A stretch of DNA of 64,000 nt from Paratinospora sagittata (lineage: Eukaryota > Streptophyta > Magnoliopsida > Ranunculales > Menispermaceae): positions 7,862,001 to 7,926,000 of the forward strand of contig CM069596.1 of NCBI GenBank assembly GCA_035771175.1. The letters run 5' to 3'. The notes below the pieces were generated by a model that saw only the letters and a program-made list of their open reading frames with translations, made no database searches and had not been told where the DNA came from. The translations under genes and the position numbers were made by a program. Each line of letters opens with the position of its first letter. Position 1 is the stretch's first letter. Of this stretch, positions 1-10,470 are shown piece after piece.

Positions 1-2396
1 GAAGATGCTTCTATAATGGCGTGGCTATGGAATTCAATAATGCCAAATATTAGTGATACATGCATGTTTCTAACTACCGCCAAAGATATTTGCGATGCCC
101 TCCATCAGACATACTTTAAGGCCCATGATGCAGCCCAAGTGTATGAAATCAAAGTGAAAGTTGGAACAACAAAATAAGGCAACATGACGATCACCGAATA
201 TGCCAATGTATTGAAAAATCTCTGGCAGGAACTTGACCATTATAGGTGTATTGAGACTAAATGTCTGCAGATGCTGTAATTTTAAAAAACTATATTGAGA
301 AGGATCGAGTCTATGACTTCTTGGCTGGAATCAATGCAGAGTTCGATCAAGTGAGGGTTCAAACTCTTAGCAAAGAGTTGTTAACTCTGAATGAGACTAT
401 CTCCGCAATCCGAACTGAAGAAAGTAGAATAAGTGTTACGCTCACACCTCAGAAGTTGGAAGGCTCAGCTATGGTCGCCAATCGGGGAAATGATCAGAAG
501 ATACACACTCCGCGCGTTGAATCATCAAGGGTCCCAAATCGAGACAATAGGGACAATCTAAGGTGTACTTATTGTCAGAAGACTAGACATATCGGGGAGA
601 AGTACATTCAACTTCTACTTCCAGTAAAGAATGGGGTTACAACGGATGATAACAGAAAACTAGTGGACAAGCACATCTGTCTACTGAACCAACAGTTGCA
701 GCCTCCTCGGTGCCAGACGAATTCAGCCAAGACGATATTGAAATATTGAAATCTTTGCTTGGCACTCTTGACAAACCCTCAGGTACCTGTTCATTGGCCC
801 ATTGAGGTAATTTTCCTATTTCTATTGGATTTAACGTCTCCGATAAATCTTTTGCTAACTCTTGGGTTATAGATTCTGGTGCTACTGATCACATGGCCAA
901 TTCTTCCAATATATTTCATACCTACAACCCATGTCCTAGTAGTCGAAAAATAGCCACAGCTGATGGATCTTTAACCACAGTTGGCGGTATAAGTGATGTT
1001 CACATCAGCCCCACCCTTACACTCAAAAATGTTCTTCATGTTCCTAAACTATCTAATAATCTTGTCTCTATTAAAAAACTGACCCATGATCTGAGTTGTA
1101 ATGTAACCTTTTTCCCTACTTACTGTGCATTTCAGGACCAGGACTTGGGGACGATGATTGGACGTGCTAAGGAACAGGACGGGTTGTATTACCTTAAGAC
1201 ACTAGTACATCCTATCAAGAGTAACACTTCATTTCTCTCCGAGCACAAATTTTCCAACAAAAAAAAGTTATGGGTCCATCATCGCCGCCTTGGCTACCCT
1301 TCTTTTCGAACCCTTAAAATCATGTTTCCTTTTTTGTTTAAGTCTCTCAATGTTGAAGATTTTCATTGTGTAGTGTGTGAACTTGCGAAACACAAGCGTA
1401 TATCTTTTTCACTTAATAATGAAAGAAGTTCAGATCCTTTTGATCTCATTCATAGTGATATTTGGGGTCCCTCTCCAATACCTAATGTTTCTAGAGCGCG
1501 ATGGTTTGTGTCATTCATTGATGATTGTACTAGAGTCTTGTGGATATTCTTATTGAAACAAAAATCAGATGTGAGTTTTGTTCTTCCTACCTTCCATAAC
1601 ATGATACACACCCAGTTTGGTGCTAAAATCAAGAGATTTTGATCTGACAATGCTAGAGACTATTTTAATCAAACATTGACCAATTACTTCCAAAATGAGG
1701 GGATCCTTCATTAATCATCTTGTATTCACACCCCACAACAAAATGGAGTTGTTGAAAGAAAAAACGGCTACCTGCTTGATACAACCCGAGCCTTTTTATT
1801 TCAGAATACTATGCCTAAGTCCTATTGGGGGGAAGCTGTCCTTACTGCAACACACCTTATTGATCGCCTACCACCCCGGACCCTTGGTTTCAAAAGTCCT
1901 ATGGAAAAGCTATGTCAATTTTACCCTAAACTCAAAATCTCCAATAACCTTATACCTAAGATATTTGGGTGTGTATCATTTGTCTATGTTCACCAACCCA
2001 ACAGGGAAAAGTTGGACCCAAGAGCTTTCAAGTGTGTTGTTGTCAAATACTCTTCTACTCAAAAGGGATATAAATGCTATCATCCGCCATCAAAGAAATT
2101 CTTTTTTTTCTGCCGATGACACTTTCTGTGAACCTGAGCCCTATTTTTTCGTTCCTCCTCTTCTGGGGGAGAGTGTCATCATGGAAGATAAAGATCGAAA
2201 CTCCCTTGATAACCCTTTTGATCTTTTTGGCCCCTTTAACCTCCAACAAACCAAACCCGAATCTCCTACACCCTCTGTACCCAATGACGAACGAAAGGAT
2301 TGGATGACTAGACAAATGTACTCAAGGAAGAAAGCTGCAGCTCCTGAACCGATGCAAGTTCAAGAATCTGAACCAATCCCTGAAAATGAATATTAA
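1..2396 (+). pseudogene. Decayed Ty1/copia retrotransposon (gag, protease, integrase; no RT)
   Basis: Domain order reads gag, protease, GAG-pre-integrase, integrase, which is the Ty1/copia order. Gag runs from the window edge to about 749; its zinc knuckle (CTYCQKTRHIGEKY) has lost the last cysteine. The protease motif WVIDSGATDHM is at about 864-897. The pre-integrase HHRRLGYPS motif and the integrase motif DLIHSDIWGPS follow at about 1270-1480, and the integrase continues in another frame with SDNARDYF and NGVVERK near 1650-1765. There is an in-frame stop near 175 and frameshifts near 255, 750 and 1643, so it cannot be translated. Sequence stops resembling copia at about 2396, before any reverse transcriptase, and no LTR was found. 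The left end is cut by the window. Confidence 0.85.
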
Positions 2397-2530
2397 TTTT
2401 TATAATAGTTTTTGTTGGTTTTGCTTTAAAATTTCATTTGTGTAAAGTATAAATATTATAGTGCAATTTTCTTGGTTTTGCTGTATATACTCCAAATGGA
2501 TTTAATTAAAACAAAACTTGATGAGTTGAA

Positions 2531-3299
2531 GGGCTTTTGACATGATTGCCCTTACAAAATAAAAAAATTTCACAAATGCCATTAAAATCTAAATAATGAT
2601 TGTTTTGCCTTAGTTTACTATTCAAATCCTAGTCAGCCGACACACAGGGGCTACGTGGGCTGGGGAGCTGAAGCAGTTAAAAAGACAATCCGTCAAGAAA
2701 TAGTTCAAAAGTAGGAAATATTTCTTTAAAAGGAAATTATATGGTTGTAATCTTTTTTACTTTTCTATTTTTTTTTAATAGTAGATGTAGAAAAATAGAA
2801 TTATTACTATAATTATAAAAAATTATAATAAGAATTGTAGTCAATAGATGTACTATATTTTTATTTTAAAGAGAAATAAAGTATTTTTCAAAAGAAATTC
2901 TATAAATTGAATATAACATTCAAGAATTCTACTTCTTTTTTGCCTTCATCATCGTCACCTTCCTTTAAAAAAAAAAAGAAGGCGTCTTTTGAAAAGAAAA
3001 AAATGGTGAGTCAAAAAAAAGGAAAGAAAAATTTGTATGAAAGACCCCTTCCATTAAACAAATTTTTTATTTATTTATAGAAGGCGTCTTTTGGAAAGAC
3101 GCCTTTTATTCAAAAAAGAAAAAAAAATTGTATGGAAGGCGCGCCTTCTTAATTGCTCCAACTCCCCAACCCACGTGGTGTCTGTGTGTCGACTGATTGG
3201 GTTTTGAATAGTCAAAGTAGGGCAAAACAATCATTATTTAGATTTTGATGGCATTTGTGAATTTTTTTAATTTTTTAAGGACAAGCAAGTCAAAAGCCC
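2531..3299. mobile_element. MULE-like palindrome element, copy 1 (non-autonomous)
   Basis: A 769-bp element with inverted ends. The left end starts GGGCTTTTGACATGATTG, and the reverse complement of the right end starts GGGCTTTTGACTTGCTTG. Similarity continues for about 135 bp on each side (about 2531-2665 and 3160-3299), through the shared block TTCACAAATGCCAT. The interior holds degenerate copies of the GAAGGCGTCTTTT palindrome found in the copies at 53148 and 55995. No protein-coding cargo is recognised. Flanks show only a weak imperfect repeat (AGTTGAAG / CGTTGTAAG), so a target-site duplication is not established here. Family membership rests on the TIR and palindromes shared with copy 3. 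Confidence 0.75.
2978..3148. repeat. Degenerate palindrome array of MULE-like copy 1
   Basis: Three copies of the family palindrome are visible. One is only a left half at 2978-2996. One is near-complete at 3081-3107 (GAAGGCGTCTTTT, then a G centre, then the mirrored arm with one mismatch). One has lost its middle and left a perfect 14-bp palindrome, GAAGGCGCGCCTTC, at 3135-3148. Spacers are A/T-rich tracts as in copies 2 and 3. The decay suggests this is the oldest of the three copies. Confidence 0.7.
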
Positions 3300-3339
3300 G
3301 TTGTAAGACGTCCTATTTTTCTTTTCATTTTTTTGTTTG

Positions 3340-3835
3340 ACAAAAGAAATTTTATATTACTGAAAATGAGATTCATCATATAATACATCAAAAATCACAT
3401 AAGGTTTTTTTTGACCAAAAAAAAAAAATATTATTGAAAGTGGGATTCGTCTGATAATACAACAAAAATCACATAAGGGTAATCTTTTAACCAAAACATG
3501 GAAATCTATATTAAGAGCACATTTACATAATTTAAGAGTTGCATCGTTTGCTTGGCACATACGGTATGGCAAAAATGAGTGGCTCATGAATGAGGCTAAT
3601 CAACTCTTTACAATCAGATGTCACTTTGCCCAATTTGAAATAAGTCTTTACTTATTTCACGAAGGCTCCCATAACATTCACTGAGTCACCTTCAATCAAT
3701 TGGGGAGATAGACCAACCTCAAAAGCAAACATCAAGCCCTCTCTTACAGCTACCTCCACTGAAAAATGACCTTCAAATTTGCGAGCCGAAGCGGGTACTA
3801 GGAATCCCAAATAATCACAAATTATGACATCAATG
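3340..3835 (-). pseudogene. LINE 3' end: RNase H-like (RVT_3) fragment and 3' UTR
   Basis: Read on the minus strand from 3835, the translation KLKMNVDAS...GIDVIICDYLGFLVPAS...EGDSVNVMGAF matches the RNase H-like domain at the C-terminus of plant L1-type LINEs (aspartates in NVDAS and EGDS). It is continuous with 8553 onward once the copia insertion 3836-8547 and one CAATG target copy are removed. A stop follows VMGAFVK. Below about 3600 is probable 3' UTR, containing two diverged direct copies of a roughly 52-bp segment (about 3351-3403 and 3428-3480). The exact 3' end is uncertain. Confidence 0.7.
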
Positions 3836-4407
3836 TGATGGGGTCCACCTCATCCTGTAGCAAACAAAATTCATGCATGGTTGCATGGACTTCACGTGGG
3901 AAAACAAGGTTGTTGAAGAAGCAACAAAATCAACTCTTCCTCGTGGGCGACCAGCACATTTCACGTGGGAGCGTTGAAATATTTGATTTTTTTAATTACG
4001 AAATTACCCTTCATTAACTCTATAAATAGAGCCTTAATTTCATTCTTGAAAATCATCTGAGAGAGATCAAATATTCAGAGAGATCTAATTCTAGAGATCT
4101 AGAGAGCCTCAAAGAGAGTTTCTTTAAGAAGAAAAAGTGTGAGCCAATTTGTGAAGTGTTATCCACAAATTGAAGATACATAATTAGTGTATATTTGTGA
4201 GAGATCCACCTAAGGGTGAAGTTTGTAATCCCATTTGATTATAGTGGAAGTTTCTAAGCGGCCTACGGGTCCCGTGGTTTTTACCTCATTTTCAAGAGGG
4301 TTTTCCACGCTAAAATCTTTGGGTGTTATCTTTGTTGTATTTTTAGTTTGGGAAATTGTCCTGGGATTGTAGAATTTATTTCTTTACATCCATCGTTTTT
4401 TCCAACA
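3836..4407 (+). repeat. 5' LTR of copia element
   Basis: Starts TGATGGGGTCCACC and ends CCAACA. It is nearly identical to 7977-8547. A TATA box (TATAAATAG) lies at 4021-4029 and probably sets the transcription start within the LTR; short direct AGAGATCTA-type repeats follow at about 4060-4110. Confidence 0.93.
4021..4029 (+). promoter_or_regulatory. TATA box in copia 5' LTR
   Basis: TATAAATAG, about 185 bp into the LTR. The same motif is repeated in the 3' LTR at 8162-8170. It is the likely RNA polymerase II core promoter element, inferred from position and sequence only. Confidence 0.6.
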
Positions 4408-4410
4408 AAG

Positions 4411-4423
4411 TGGTATCAGAGCC
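4411..4423 (+). other. Primer binding site (initiator tRNA-Met type)
   Basis: TGGTATCAGAGCC begins three bases after the 5' LTR. This is the usual plant LTR-retrotransposon primer site, complementary to the 3' end of initiator tRNA-Met. Confidence 0.9.
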
Positions 4424-4449
4424 TGGGTCGTTTTCAGCAAAGGTACGGT

Positions 4450-4606
4450 TCATACATACATTACTATTCACGTATACGTCACTATTTAGAATAGTAATAC
4501 TATTCATAGAATACTATTCACGGAGCACTATTCACAAGGGCACTATTCATATAGTACTATTCACAAGGGGTACTATTTATTGAGTACTATTCACATAGTA
4601 CTATTC
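4450..4606 (+). repeat. Tandem ACTATTCA-type repeat in copia leader
   Basis: The untranslated leader between the primer site and the gag ATG contains about a dozen irregular copies of ACTATTCAC/ACTATTCAT, several preceded by AGT or GGC. The same motif in reverse complement (GTGAATAGT) forms an array near 43790-43910 in an unrelated LTR region. Confidence 0.75.
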
Positions 4607-4656
4607 ATCGTCGGAAAAGTGTCAAGCTCCGCGAAACCTGTTGACTGACGACTCAA

Positions 4657-6096
4657 ATGGAGGAGAGCACAAGCAATATGTACACAGGCAATATGATCAG
4701 GTTGACTGCATTTAATTATGCAATTTGGAAGCCGAAGATGGATGATCTTTTATACATTAAAGATCTGTGGAAGCCGATTATAATGCCGAAGGAGGAAGCT
4801 GTGACTACAACTTCAACAGATGACAAGACATCAAAAACAACCAGCACAGGCACTGATTGGGTCGTGCTGAACCGAAAGTGTGCTGCTCAAATCAGACAAT
4901 GGATCGACAAGAGCATTTTTCAAAATTTTGCTAATGAACACGATGCTTACGTTCTTTGGCAAAAGTTGGAGACAATGTATGCGAGGACAACCGTACAGAA
5001 TAAAGCTAATCTGATACGACGATTAGTCAATTTGAAGTATAAAGATGGAAGCAGCGTATCGGAACACATGAGTGAGTTCCAAGGCATTGTAGATCAACTC
5101 AACTCTATGATGATGATCGTAGATGACCAGCTACAAGCGTTGTTGTTGACGAGTTCTCTACCAAAAAGTTGGGACACTCTAGTTGTGTCAGTTAGTAACT
5201 CAGCTCCTGGCGGCAAGCTTACCATGGAAATGGTAAAAGACAGAATGTTGAACGAAGAGTCTCGACGAAAAGACAATGGTTATACTCCTGAAACTGAAGC
5301 ACTTGTCATGGAAAATCAAGGCAAGCAAGAATGGCACGGAAGGAGTAAAAGCAGATATCCTCGTAACCAAAGTCAGCAAAGAGGACGCTCGAAGTCCAGA
5401 TCGTGGCATGACAAGAAGTGTCATCACTGCGGCAAGCCCGGACACTTCATTCGAGAATGTCGAAAGTTAAAGGCGGAACGATCCAGAAACCCAGAAGCAG
5501 AAACCCGAACAAATGACACCGCAACTCTCACTGAAGAAGTCGTCATTGTTCGAGATGCTGATTATGTCAACCTTGCAAGTCAAGACTCTACATGGGTAGT
5601 TGACTCAGGTGCGTCCTACCATGTCACCTCACGACGAGATTTCTTCTCAGCCTACACGCAAGGTGATTTCGGACGAGTGAGGATGGGAAATGATGATGCA
5701 TCCAAAATTATCGGCATCGGTAATATTTATTTAGAAACTAACCTTGGATACAGGTTACTCTTGAAAGATGTGAGGCATGTTCCAGATATCCGCCTCAATT
5801 TGATCTCCACCGGAATGCTTGATGACGATGGCTACAATAATAACTTTGGTGAAGGAAAATGGAAGCTCACCAAAGGAAACTTGGTAGTAGCCAGAGGCAA
5901 GAAAGATGCATCACTCTACCACACAGAAGCCAAGCTGTGTAAAGAAGAAGTAAATACCATGAGGAAAGAAGTTCCCACCGAGTTATGGCATAAGCGGCTC
6001 GGCCACATGAGTGAAAAGGGTCTCAGAATTCTTTCTAAGAAGGAGCACTTGCCAGGAATGACAGGTACATCTTTACGTACTTGTGGTGTTTCTTGA
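4657..6096 (+). CDS. Copia gag-protease ORF, ends at integrase deletion
   Basis: An open frame of 479 codons. It has a UBN2-type gag N-terminal half, a CCHC knuckle (CHHCGKPGHFIREC) at about residues 252-265, the retroviral-type aspartic protease motif WVVDSGASYHV at about residue 312, and the GAG-pre-integrase motif LWHKRLGHMSEKGL near residue 445. The frame then runs into unrelated codons and stops because the integrase is missing: the sequence jumps near 6070-6085 to the region that normally lies after integrase (VVFLEDQTIEDF). The gag part could still make capsid. The ATG at 4657 is the first in frame after the leader. Confidence 0.85.
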   Translation: MEESTSNMYTGNMIRLTAFNYAIWKPKMDDLLYIKDLWKPIIMPKEEAVTTTSTDDKTSKTTSTGTDWVVLNRKCAAQIRQWIDKSIFQNFANEHDAYVLWQKLETMYARTTVQNKANLIRRLVNLKYKDGSSVSEHMSEFQGIVDQLNSMMMIVDDQLQALLLTSSLPKSWDTLVVSVSNSAPGGKLTMEMVKDRMLNEESRRKDNGYTPETEALVMENQGKQEWHGRSKSRYPRNQSQQRGRSKSRSWHDKKCHHCGKPGHFIRECRKLKAERSRNPEAETRTNDTATLTEEVVIVRDADYVNLASQDSTWVVDSGASYHVTSRRDFFSAYTQGDFGRVRMGNDDASKIIGIGNIYLETNLGYRLLLKDVRHVPDIRLNLISTGMLDDDGYNNNFGEGKWKLTKGNLVVARGKKDASLYHTEAKLCKEEVNTMRKEVPTELWHKRLGHMSEKGLRILSKKEHLPGMTGTSLRTCGVS

Positions 6097-7960
6097 AGAT
6101 CAGACGATCGAGGATTTTCAGAAACCTGAGAAGCCACAATCAGAAGAACTTCCAGTGAATCTGGAACCAGTCTCTCCATCAACAAATTCAGATGACAAGG
6201 AAGCTGCACCAGATACTGATGATAATGTTCCACCAGCTCAAAGTTCAGAACAAGAACAAGTTCCTAACCAAATTCCTGAACAAGTTCCTGAACAAGTCCA
6301 ACCAGAAGCACAGCTAAGGAGATCTACCAGAGAGCGACAACCAAGTCAAAGATATCCTCCTAGTGACTATGTGATGCTCACTGACAGGGGAGAACCGGAG
6401 AGCTATACCGAAGCTATTACTTACCAGCATAAGACTGAGTGGATGAAAGCCATGCAGGAAGAAATGAAATCTCTGCATGAAAACCACACATTTGACTTGG
6501 TGAAATTACCGCAGGGAAAGAAAGCCCTCAAGAATAAGTGGGTGTACAGAATCAAAAGCGATGAAGGTAGCTCGCAACCTCGATACAAAGCAAGATTGGT
6601 TGTGAAAGGGTTCGGACAGAAGAAAGGCGTTGACTTCGATGAAATCTTCTCACCAGTGGTAAAAATGTCTTCAATCCGAGTTGTTCTTGGCTTGGCAGCT
6701 AGTCTTAATCTGGAGGTTGAACAACTTGATGTAAAAACCGCATTTTTACATGGTGATCTCGACGAGGAAATCTATATGGAGCAGCCTGAAGGTTTCCAAG
6801 TCAAAAGAAAAGAGAAGCTGGTATGCAGGCTAAAGAAGAGTCTGTATGGTTTGAAATAGGCACCGCGGCAGTGGTATAAAAAGTTTGACTCGTTCATGGA
6901 GCAAACGGAGTACAACCGAACGACAGCTGATCACTGCGTCTTCATCAAGCAATTCTCTGATGGTGATTTTATTATTCTTTTGCTTTATGTTGATGATATG
7001 TTAATTGTAGGCCAAGATATTGGCAAGATTAACACGTTAAAGAAAGAGTTGAGCAAGTCCTTTGCCATGAAAGACTTAGGACCCGCAAAGCAAATCCTTG
7101 GCATGAAGATTGTTCGTGACAGGAAGAACAAGAGACTTTGGCTATCTCAAGAAAAGTATATTGAGAAAGTTTTAGAGCGGTTCAACATGAGCAAAGCTAA
7201 ACCTGTTAGTTCTCCACTGGCAAGCCACTTTAAGCTTAATTCGAGCCAGTGTCCTTCAAGCGAGGAGGAGAAATCAGAGATAAGCAAGGTACCTTATGCA
7301 TCGGTAGTTGGCAGTCTAATGCACGCTATGGTATGCACCAGACCAGACATTGCTCATGTTGTTGGTGTTGTGAGCCGATTTCTATCAAATCCTGGAAAGG
7401 AACATTGGACAGCAGTCAAATGGATACTCAGGTATCTTAGAGGTACTTCTAGTCATTGTTTATGTTTTGGTAATGATAAATCTGTATTAGAAGGATTTAC
7501 AGATTCAGATATGGCTGGCGATGTGGATACGAGAAAGTCGATATCCGGGTACCTAATAACCTTTGCAGGGGGAGCTGTCTCATGGCAATCACGAATACAG
7601 AAGTGTATTGCTTTAAGTACCACAGAAGCTGAGTACATTGCAATCACTGAAGGTTGTAAGGAGATCTTGTGGATGAAAAAGTTCCTACAAGAATTGCAGC
7701 AGAACCAAGAAAAATATGTTCTTTATTGCGACAGTCAAAGCGCAATTCACCTCAGCAAGAACTCAACTTTCCATTCAAGGTTCAAGCACATCGACGTGCG
7801 GTATCATTGGATTCGTGATGTGCTGGAAAATAAGCTGCTGCAAGTTGAGAAGATCCACACTAATGACAACGGGGCAGATATGATGACGAAGTCCCTAACC
7901 AGCGAAAAGCTTGCTATCTGTAGAGAGCTTGCCGGTGTGGAGGAGCCCTGTTCCATATGA
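6083..7960 (+). pseudogene. Copia reverse transcriptase-RNase H with one internal stop
   Basis: Contains the copia RVT_2 domain: KNKWVYRIKSDEG, RYKARLVVKGF, QLDVKTAFLHGDL and the catalytic LLLYVDDMLIVG (about 6985-7020). Copia RNase H follows with FTDSDMAGD (about 7495), STTEAEY (about 7618) and KHIDVRYHWI (about 7787), ending at the stop after EEPCSI. A single TAG at 6857-6859 sits where a glutamine codon is expected before APRQWYKKF; the frame is the same on both sides. The upstream acidic linker (EQVPEQVPEQVQPEAQ) is normal. It is out of frame with the gag-protease ORF because of the integrase deletion. Confidence 0.88.
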
Positions 7961-7976
7961 GGTGGAGGGGGAGATT
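7961..7976 (+). other. Polypurine tract of copia element
   Basis: GGTGGAGGGGGAGATT lies directly before the 3' LTR and just after the RNase H stop. This is the plus-strand primer position in LTR retrotransposons. Confidence 0.85.
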
Positions 7977-8547
7977 TGATGGGGTCCACCTCATCCTGTA
8001 GCAAACAAAATTCATGCATGGTTGCATGGACTTCACGTGGGAAAACAAGGTTGTTGAAGAAGCAACAAAATCAACTCTTCCTCGTGGGCGACCAGCACAT
8101 TTCACGTGGGAGCGTTGAAATATTTGATTTTTTTAATTACGAAATTACCCTTCATTAACTCTATAAATAGAGCCTTAATTTCATTCTTGAAAATCATCTG
8201 AGAGAGATCAAATATTCAGAGAGATCTAATTCTAGAGATCTAGAGAGCCTCAAAGAGAGTTTCTTTGAGAAGAAAAAGTGTGAGCCAATTTGTGAAGTGT
8301 TATCCACAAATTGAAGATACATAATTAGTGTATATTTGTGAGAGATCCACCTAAGGGTGAAGTTTGTAATCCCATTTGATTATAGTGGAAGTTTCTAAGC
8401 GGCCTACGGGTCCCGTGGTTTTACCTCATTTTCAAGAGGGTTTTCCACGCTAAAATCTTTTGGTGTTATCTTTGTTGTATTTTTAGTTTGGGAAATTGTC
8501 CTGGGATTGTAGAATTTATTTCTTTACATCCATCGTTTTTCCCAACA
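7977..8547 (+). repeat. 3' LTR of copia element
   Basis: Partner of 3836-4407 with three substitutions and a one-base T deletion. It ends CCCAACA and is followed at once by the CAATG duplication. Confidence 0.93.
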
Positions 8548-8552
8548 CAATG

Positions 8553-10470
8553 CCAAACCTTCCCGAGGCATTGCTCACGCTGGCATCGACATTCATTTTC
8601 AGTTTATTACAAGGTGGTGGGATCCAACCAGATAGACTACGCTGAGAACTAGCCTCATGTGACCCATAATTAGTAGTCAGAAATTCATGCAGGTACCTAA
8701 CTGTTTTTTGTTCCTCTCATTCCAGATCTGCCACGTGATAGATACCACCTTTGCAAGCTGATCTGCATCAGAAAATGAGATTTAAGTCTTTGAAATTGCC
8801 CTGCACTAAAAATGAGTACTCCTTTTCTAAGATTATTTCAAATCTCCAGGATTCCCAAATTTTTCGAGCTAAAAAACAATGCATGAATTCATGCTCAACG
8901 GTCTCCTTGTCCTTCATGCACAGCTTGCAAGTTGCATCGCTTAGAATCCCCTTTCTCTCCAGCTTTGTCATAGTGGGTAATATGTTATTGATTGTTCTCC
9001 ATTGGAAAATATTGACTTTTAGTGGTATCCTTAGACTCCAAACTTTCTTCCACATTATTGAGTTGGAATCATGTCCATAACATCCCTCAACAAAGTTATT
9101 ATTAGGCTGTAACCAACATCCCCTTTTTACCTTGTATTCTCTATTCTTGTTGAAATGCCATATAATTCTATTAGTCGGTTTCCTGAAACTAATAGGGATT
9201 TGAAGAATGGCTTGAACATCAATATCAAGCAAGTTATCCTTTAGTTTTTGGGTGTTCCAGTTGCTTCCTTGCATAAATTCAGCTACAGAGCAATTAATTC
9301 TTTCATCATTGGTGTGATTAACTTAAAGGTAATGAGACATGGAATCCAAGGATCCTTTGACACGTTAACCAAACACCCATCTCCTATGCACCATCTGCAA
9401 TCTCTAAACAGTAGTTATCTTCCCCACAATATGTTGTTCCACTTCAGAGAGCTTTCTTTTGCACTGAAACATCCATAAAATGACTTGAAGGATAGTATTT
9501 AGCTTTTAAAATCTTTGCTACCAGGGAAGAAGGATTTTGGATGATCCTCCACCCTTGTTTGGCTAGCAACACCTTATTAAAAGCTTCGAAAGATCTGAAA
9601 CCCATATCTCCCACAAACTTTGGCTTACATAAATCATCCCATCTGAATATGATGAGGCGAATGAGACGTAAAGGAAAAAAATTTCTAAAATAATTAATCA
9701 AGATACCTCCAATTTAATAAAGTTCTGAGATCTAGCATCCTTTGGAGTTGATCATTCCCTTTATGTGATTGCTCCTTCTGTGACTAGAAGCCATAGCATC
9801 GAAGAATTTTGTGTTCCTATCTCCTTTCATGAGCCAGTTAGCTTTGGCTCTTTGAGCCCAAAAAGCCTCTTCCTTTTGAAGTAATTTCTCCAGCCTCCCT
9901 TCAAGCATTTTAATCTTTGACCAATCTGTAGAAGCCCCTTCACTATTGTATATCTTGTTCAAAGCTTCCCTAATTGAGGTAATTTCCTTTGGAATGTCTT
10001 TAAAGAACTGATTGCTCCACGTGCAAAGTTTTTCTAAGCATGCAACTGTTGATAACTGAAAATGATCATCGGGGGAATCAGCAAAGTTCCTACTAATCCA
10101 GAATGTCTGAACGATTCTCGTAGCCTCACCTTCATCAGCCCAAATCGCCCTATATAATGTCTTAATTTACTGACCCAATTAGCCCTTGTAGGTTTTCTCG
10201 GCTCCACTGAGATCAAAATGAGTCGGTGGTCTAAAGACAAAAAAGAAAGATTATGACATTCAGCTAAAGGGAAACAGGTACACCACTACTCACTGCTGAA
10301 TGCCCTATCTAATATTTCTTTAATGTTGTTCAATCTTGATCGCTTGTTCTTCCATATGATAGACAGACCTCTGAATCCCGCATCTATTAGTTCGCAGTGA
10401 TCGATAACATCCCTGAAACGATCAATCTGGCTTTGAGATTTAAGAATCCCTCCTTCCTTTTCATTTAGAT
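8553..10470 (-). pseudogene. LINE middle part: endonuclease C-terminus and zf-RVT region, RT core deleted
   Basis: Reading down the minus strand from 10470: NEKEGG...QSQIDRFRDVIDHCELIDAGF is the C-terminal half of the EEP-type endonuclease. DHRLILI follows at about 10230, then a linker (AKANWLMKGDRNTKFF) at about 9850. The reverse transcriptase core (about 400 residues) is absent at a junction near 9705-9730. The sequence resumes with LCKPKF...FNKVLLAKQGWRI (9444-9680) and a zf-RVT domain, FQWRTINNILPTM...CKLCMKDKETVEH (8768-9100). Several frameshifts and stops are present. It joins 15109-17288 (upstream part) and 3340-3835 (3' part) when the two insertions are removed. Confidence 0.85.

Larger units (their letters stand above)
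3836..8547 (+). mobile_element. Young non-autonomous Ty1/copia element (Tork/Tnt1-like) with both LTRs
   Basis: Complete 4.7-kb element: 572-bp and 571-bp LTRs beginning TGATGGGG and ending CCAACA, flanked by a perfect 5-bp target-site duplication CAATG (3831-3835 and 8548-8552). By hand alignment the LTRs differ by three substitutions and one T indel, about 0.5 percent, so insertion is recent. It has an iMet-type primer site and a purine tract. Gag-protease and RT-RNase H are present, but the integrase core is deleted and RT has one internal stop, so the element cannot move on its own. It is inserted in the RNase H region of the minus-strand LINE. Lineage (Tork/Tnt1) is inferred from protein wording. 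Confidence 0.93.

Noticed and set aside
2978..3148. Palindromes as CRISPR repeats
   Set aside because: Units are palindromic with homopolymer spacers, lie within inverted-repeat elements and the DNA is plant nuclear; no cas genes.
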